A stretch of 64,000 nucleotides of DNA from positions 58,563 through 122,562 of the forward strand of contig CANRFC010000004.1 in assembly GCA_947629795.1 (NCBI GenBank), written 5' to 3'. The notes under the pieces are model-generated. The model was not told where the DNA came from. It ran no database searches and saw nothing but the letters and a program-made list of their open reading frames with translations. Below, in pieces: positions 61,314 to 64,000 of this stretch. The stretch is from an uncultured Oscillospiraceae bacterium (GTDB lineage Bacteria; Bacillota; Clostridia; Oscillospirales; Oscillospiraceae). The position numbers were made by a program, and so were the translations under genes. Within the stretch, counting starts at the first letter, position 1. Each line of letters begins with the position of its first letter.

Positions 61314-61322
61314 TGATATAAT
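61314..61322 (+). promoter_or_regulatory. extended -10 promoter
   Basis: TGATATAAT, a perfect extended -10 element, 59 bases before the gene at 61381; the -35 region is weak. Confidence 0.65.
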
Positions 61323-61380
61323 GAGGGCAATCTAATTTTGAAAACCATATTCTGCCGGATTTTTTCAAGGAAGTGCCTTC

Positions 61381-62202
61381 ATGCCCAATTACTACGCCCA
61401 CTACCACTTCGGCCAGGAGGTCCTCGCCGCTCTGCCCGCCCTTCTCCGGGAGCTCCTGCGCCGGGAGGAGTCCGCCTTTGAGGCCGGGCTCTACGGCCCC
61501 GACCCCCTCTTCTTCTCCCGGCCCTCCCCCGGCGCCAACCCCCGGCGGATCGCCATGGACATGCATGCCCACAGCGCCCTGGAGCCCTCCCGGCGGCTGC
61601 TGGAGGCCGTCCGGGCCGATGCTCCCTTTGCCCGGGGCTACGCCGCCGGCTTCCTGTGCCACCTGGCCCTGGACAGCCGCTGCCATACCTACATCGCCGC
61701 CCAGCAGGACCGCCTCGGGCTCTCCCACGCCGGCATGGAGGCCGAGCTGGACCGGGCCCTCATGCTCCGGGAGGGCATCGACCCCCTCCGCCAGACCCCT
61801 CTGGGCCGGCCCGCCCTGCCCGGCGGACTGCTGAAGACCGCCGCCGGTCTCTACGATATCACCCCCGGCCAGTTTGCCGCGGGCTTCCGCATGTTCTACC
61901 GCCTGTGCCGGATGCAGACCCGCCTGGGCGGCACCCGGGTCAGCCGCACCGCCGACTGGGTGGGCCGGCGCTGGCCCCGGCTCTCGGTGGTCCAGGGGGC
62001 CGTCCTCTCCCCCGCGCCCGATCCCCTCTATGACCGGACCTCCCGGGACCTTCTGGCCCTTCTGGACGGGGAGGTCCGCCCCACCGCCCAGGCGGTGAGC
62101 CGCTTCTTCGCCGCCGCGGTCCAGGGTGGGGAGCTGGACGCCTGGTTCGACCGCCCCTTCTCCGGCGAGGTCCTCCCCCGCCCCCAGGCCGCCGCCCGCT
62201 GA
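61381..62202 (+). CDS. zinc-dependent phospholipase C family protein
   Basis: 273-aa protein. PNYYAHYHFGQEVLAAL, GLYGPDPLFFSRP and FLCHLALDSRCHTYI carry the His/Asp residues of the zinc-dependent PLC/S1-nuclease-like fold. AAGGAAG lies before the ATG. No signal peptide is visible, as in many clostridial homologues. Substrate unknown; a phospholipid or phosphodiester is likely. Confidence 0.88.
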   Translation: MPNYYAHYHFGQEVLAALPALLRELLRREESAFEAGLYGPDPLFFSRPSPGANPRRIAMDMHAHSALEPSRRLLEAVRADAPFARGYAAGFLCHLALDSRCHTYIAAQQDRLGLSHAGMEAELDRALMLREGIDPLRQTPLGRPALPGGLLKTAAGLYDITPGQFAAGFRMFYRLCRMQTRLGGTRVSRTADWVGRRWPRLSVVQGAVLSPAPDPLYDRTSRDLLALLDGEVRPTAQAVSRFFAAAVQGGELDAWFDRPFSGEVLPRPQAAAR

Positions 62203-62288
62203 CCCCGGCCACCCCCCCAAAAAGCACGCCGCCCGTCGGCCACCCCCCAAAGTGCATTCTCCTGCGCCAACGGATCGGCGTACGAGAC

Positions 62289-62336
62289 AAAAAAAGACCC
62301 GACGAGACCTGAAACGGCCTCGTCGGGTCCTTTTTT
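62289..62336. terminator. bidirectional terminator
   Basis: An 11-bp stem (62296-62306 with 62319-62329) with A runs on the left and CTTTTTTCC on the right, between convergent genes. Confidence 0.95.
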
Positions 62337-62344
62337 CCAGGGGA

Positions 62345-62824
62345 TCAGTCCCCATTTTCAGCAGCAGAAAAGACCAATTTTCCGTCCACTTCCTGGGCCT
62401 GGGTGCCCAGTGCCTTGTTCATGCACCGCACCGGCAAATAGTTGTGGTCGTGGAGCATCAGGGCATTCACCGTGGTCTCCACCCCATTGACGATGAAGAT
62501 CTGCGGGGCCTCCATATAGGCGCCCTGGTCGGTCTCGGGCTCCAGGGCCTGGGCGGTGTAGGTCCCTCCATGTGTTATGTAAACCTGCCGGTCCCAGGTC
62601 ACGTCCACGGCCCAGGGCGAGCCCTTCAGGGCAAAGGCCACGCCCCGCAGGCGGTAGTAGTACTTGCCCGCCAGGACCACCACGCTCACCGAATGTTCCT
62701 CCCCCTCCACCACCACGGTGGCGGCGGCGATGTCGTCGGGGACGATGTGCTCCTCCTCTTCCTCCGCCCAGACGGGGACGGTCAGCAACGCGGCGCAGAG
62801 AAGGGCGCAGAGAAATCGTTTCAC
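62345..62824 (-). CDS. secreted stalk-domain (copper amine oxidase N-terminal-like) protein
   Basis: 159-aa exported protein: signal peptide KRFLCALLCAALLTVPVWA, a Glu-rich start of the mature form, and the stalk-domain elements FIVNGVETTVNALMLHDHNY followed by LPVRCMNKALG. Such modules are common in cell-surface proteins of clostridia. GTG 62824 has AAGGGGG eight bases ahead; the ATG at 62845 would add seven residues. Function unknown. Confidence 0.82.
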   Translation of the reverse strand: MKRFLCALLCAALLTVPVWAEEEEEHIVPDDIAAATVVVEGEEHSVSVVVLAGKYYYRLRGVAFALKGSPWAVDVTWDRQVYITHGGTYTAQALEPETDQGAYMEAPQIFIVNGVETTVNALMLHDHNYLPVRCMNKALGTQAQEVDGKLVFSAAENGD

Positions 62825-62875
62825 AGGAATTCCCCCTTTTGCCATAGTCTACCCCATTTTTCCCAAAATTGCAAC

Positions 62876-62902
62876 AGAAAAGGGGCCCTCGGGCCCCTTT
62901 CC
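62876..62902 (-). terminator. terminator of the 42-aa gene
   Basis: A near-perfect palindrome AAAGGGGCCC/GGGCCCCTTT followed on the minus strand by TTCTG; it lies 70 bases after the small gene. Confidence 0.7.
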
Positions 62903-62971
62903 TGTCTGTCAAAAGAGCCCGGATGGGCCCCCTGACCATCCCCGGAGCGCCCCAAAGGGGCCCTTCCCGGG

Positions 62972-63100
62972 TCATGCCGCCAGCTCCCGGAGCTCCTCCT
63001 CGGCCTCGGAGAGGGTGTCCGCCGAAAAGCAGAACTGCCCCTGACCGTCGAAGACCTCCACGTGGCCCCGAACATACCTGATCTCAAACCGCTGTGCCAT
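62972..63100 (-). CDS. small hypothetical protein (42 aa)
   Basis: A 42-codon frame starts with ATG 63100, preceded at 11 bases by AAAGGAG and at about 35 bases by TATACT. It reads AQRFEIRYVRGHVEVFDGQG, then FCFSADTLSEAEEELREL. The beta-rich first half and an acidic helix at the end look like a complete tiny domain. I do not recognise it. Good signals at both ends make it likely real. Confidence 0.6.
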   Translation of the reverse strand: MAQRFEIRYVRGHVEVFDGQGQFCFSADTLSEAEEELRELAA

Positions 63101-63283
63101 ACCGGGCTCAACTCCTTTCTTACAGTGCCCAGTATAGCAAAATCAGAGTCCTATAAAACGGTCTCAGACAAAAGCTTGGCTCCAGGGCCGCGGCGGCTGG
63201 GCTACGATTTTTCCCGGATCAGCCTCCAGCCGAAGCGCGCTTCAAATCCTGTCGTAATTTTTACGGTCTCCTTTCTGCGGACC

Positions 63284-63292
63284 TGGTATACT
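63284..63292 (+). promoter_or_regulatory. extended -10 promoter of the MazF-like gene
   Basis: TGGTATACT, 55 bases before the ATG at 63347; no clear -35 box. Confidence 0.55.
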
Positions 63293-63346
63293 GAGGGCAC
63301 AGCAGCAGAGAACCGGCTGAACAACAACAGAAAGGATTTGATCTCA

Positions 63347-63832
63347 ATGAAAAACGACCGTTACAGCAAGCAGCCCAAGTTCAGCAAGTACCGCACCGAC
63401 CCCGCCAAGCGGCTCCCCGCCCCCGACATGGGCGCCGTCCGTCCCATCGCCCGCGGCGACATCTTTTTCGTACGCAACAACCACGCCGTGGGCCACGAGA
63501 TCCAAAAGTGCCGCCCCGCCGTGGTGGTGAGCAACGACGTCAGCAACGCCGTCAGTTCGGTGCTCCAGGTGGTCTTCCTCACCAGCCAGACCAAGCGCTT
63601 GGGCATGACGGACACCGTGGCCGTGCGCTGCCAGGGGCAGCTTAACGCCGCCCTATGCGGCCAGCCCACCTCGGTGGACCGCTCCCGGCTGGGGACCTAC
63701 GCCGGCCACGTCACCCCCGCCGAGCTGTCCGCCATCAACAAGGCTCTGCTGTTCCAGTTCCAGCTCTCCCTCCCCGTCCAGCCCCGGCTCCAGCCGGAGG
63801 CCGACCCCGGCTTCGAGCCCTCCGCGGCCTGA
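63347..63832 (+). CDS. MazF/PemK-like endoribonuclease toxin family protein (orphan)
   Basis: 161-aa protein. A basic N-terminal extension (KNDRYSKQPKFSKYR) precedes a MazF fold: ARGDIFFVRNNHAVGHEIQK, CRPAVVVSNDVSNAV, VVFLTSQTK, LCGQPTSVDRSRLGTYAGHV. AAAGGA lies before the ATG; the frame is open 95 codons further but without signals. No antitoxin gene is next to it: upstream is the divergent 42-aa gene, downstream a probable RNA. Many clostridia carry such a solitary, extended member whose role is not a classic toxin. Confidence 0.85.
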   Translation: MKNDRYSKQPKFSKYRTDPAKRLPAPDMGAVRPIARGDIFFVRNNHAVGHEIQKCRPAVVVSNDVSNAVSSVLQVVFLTSQTKRLGMTDTVAVRCQGQLNAALCGQPTSVDRSRLGTYAGHVTPAELSAINKALLFQFQLSLPVQPRLQPEADPGFEPSAA

Positions 63833-63860
63833 GCCGCCGGTCCCGGGAGACAATAATCAT

Positions 63861-63884
63861 CCACCGGCGGAGCCGGTGGTATTT
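63861..63884 (+). terminator. hairpin after the MazF-like gene
   Basis: CCACCGGC pairs with GCCGGTGG around GGA, followed by TATTTC; a weak terminator. Confidence 0.55.
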
Positions 63885-63890
63885 CAGATG

Positions 63891-64000
63891 CGGGCAAAGC
63901 CCTCTGTTCACAGCGCGCGGGTGAGACCCGCAAGTACGGTCTGCCAGCTGCGTAAGATTGTTCCTTACTTGCCCGTAAACGGGCCTAACTGGCTCATCGT
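63891..64000 (+). ncRNA. structured RNA, possibly 6S RNA, cut by the window end
   Basis: The last 110 bases contain no frame but ordered stems: GCGGGT/ACCCGC, GCCAG/CTGGC enclosing GTAAG/CTTAC, and GCCCG-TAAA-CGGGC. The string TGCGTAAG..TTGTTCC..CGTAAACGGG resembles, from memory, the apical part of Firmicutes 6S RNA (TGCGTAA..TTGTTC..CGTAAAC). The 5' strand GCGCGCGGGTGAGACCCGC would then pair with sequence beyond the window. Confidence 0.4.

Overview
The window is GC-rich (by eye near 60 percent or above; not computed), with Firmicutes-style AAGGAGG ribosome binding sites, TTGACA/TATAAT promoters with 17-nt spacers and strong rho-independent terminators. The S10-spc-alpha ribosomal order, a zinc-ribbon S14, a type 3 ProS, the Asp23/YloV pair and the two CoA-transferases fit a clostridial gut bacterium of the Oscillospiraceae (Flavonifractor/Intestinimonas/Lawsonibacter-like). 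This placement is inferred from gene content and style, not from a search.

Layout. 1-9.3 kb holds accessory catabolism: the end of a Gfo/Idh/MocA oxidoreductase, deoC, a TauE/SafE transporter, an ECF sigma/anti-sigma pair beside a second sigma-like gene, then a GntR-controlled operon of an enolase-superfamily dehydratase and an APC permease. 9.3-15.2 kb holds acyl-CoA metabolism: a MaoC hydratase, two unrelated CoA-transferases and a GntP-like permease, with a divergent LysR gene. 15.3-24.7 kb is a redox cluster: two related LysR regulators, CarD, FMN reductases, a hydrolase, an SLH-flavodoxin-cyclophilin fusion, MerR, cupin, DUF3737 and carboxymuconolactone decarboxylase genes. 24.8-26.6 kb is decaying DNA: two 5'-truncated genes meeting head to head and a deacetylase gene broken by an amber codon. 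Two tRNA genes (initiator Met, Leu-TAA) follow.

27.5-43.6 kb is the complete S10-spc-alpha operon on the minus strand (rpsJ to rplQ, with secY, adk, map, a KOW protein, infA and rpoA). It starts from a consensus promoter through a long structured leader and carries a palindromic repeat between rpsJ and rplC.

44-55 kb is one minus-strand gene set for chorismate and phenylalanine: aroF, aroB, aroA, aroC, pheA, aroK, aroQ and aroE, interleaved with two acetyltransferases, a CPBP protease and an MBL hydrolase. It starts from a promoter followed by a Phe-rich leader peptide and a terminator, the layout of a classical attenuator. A fully symmetric parS site lies between pheA and aroC, and copies of a TTATGTAAAC motif cluster within about 5 kb on either side. 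A 0.56-kb foldback element with roughly 100-bp inverted repeats separates aroK from the upstream genes.

55-64 kb holds a YbjN gene, a divergent XRE/small-protein pair with paired operators, proS, a patatin lipase, the asp23-yloV pair, a zinc phospholipase C-like gene, a secreted stalk-domain protein, an orphan MazF and the start of a structured RNA, possibly 6S, that runs off the end.
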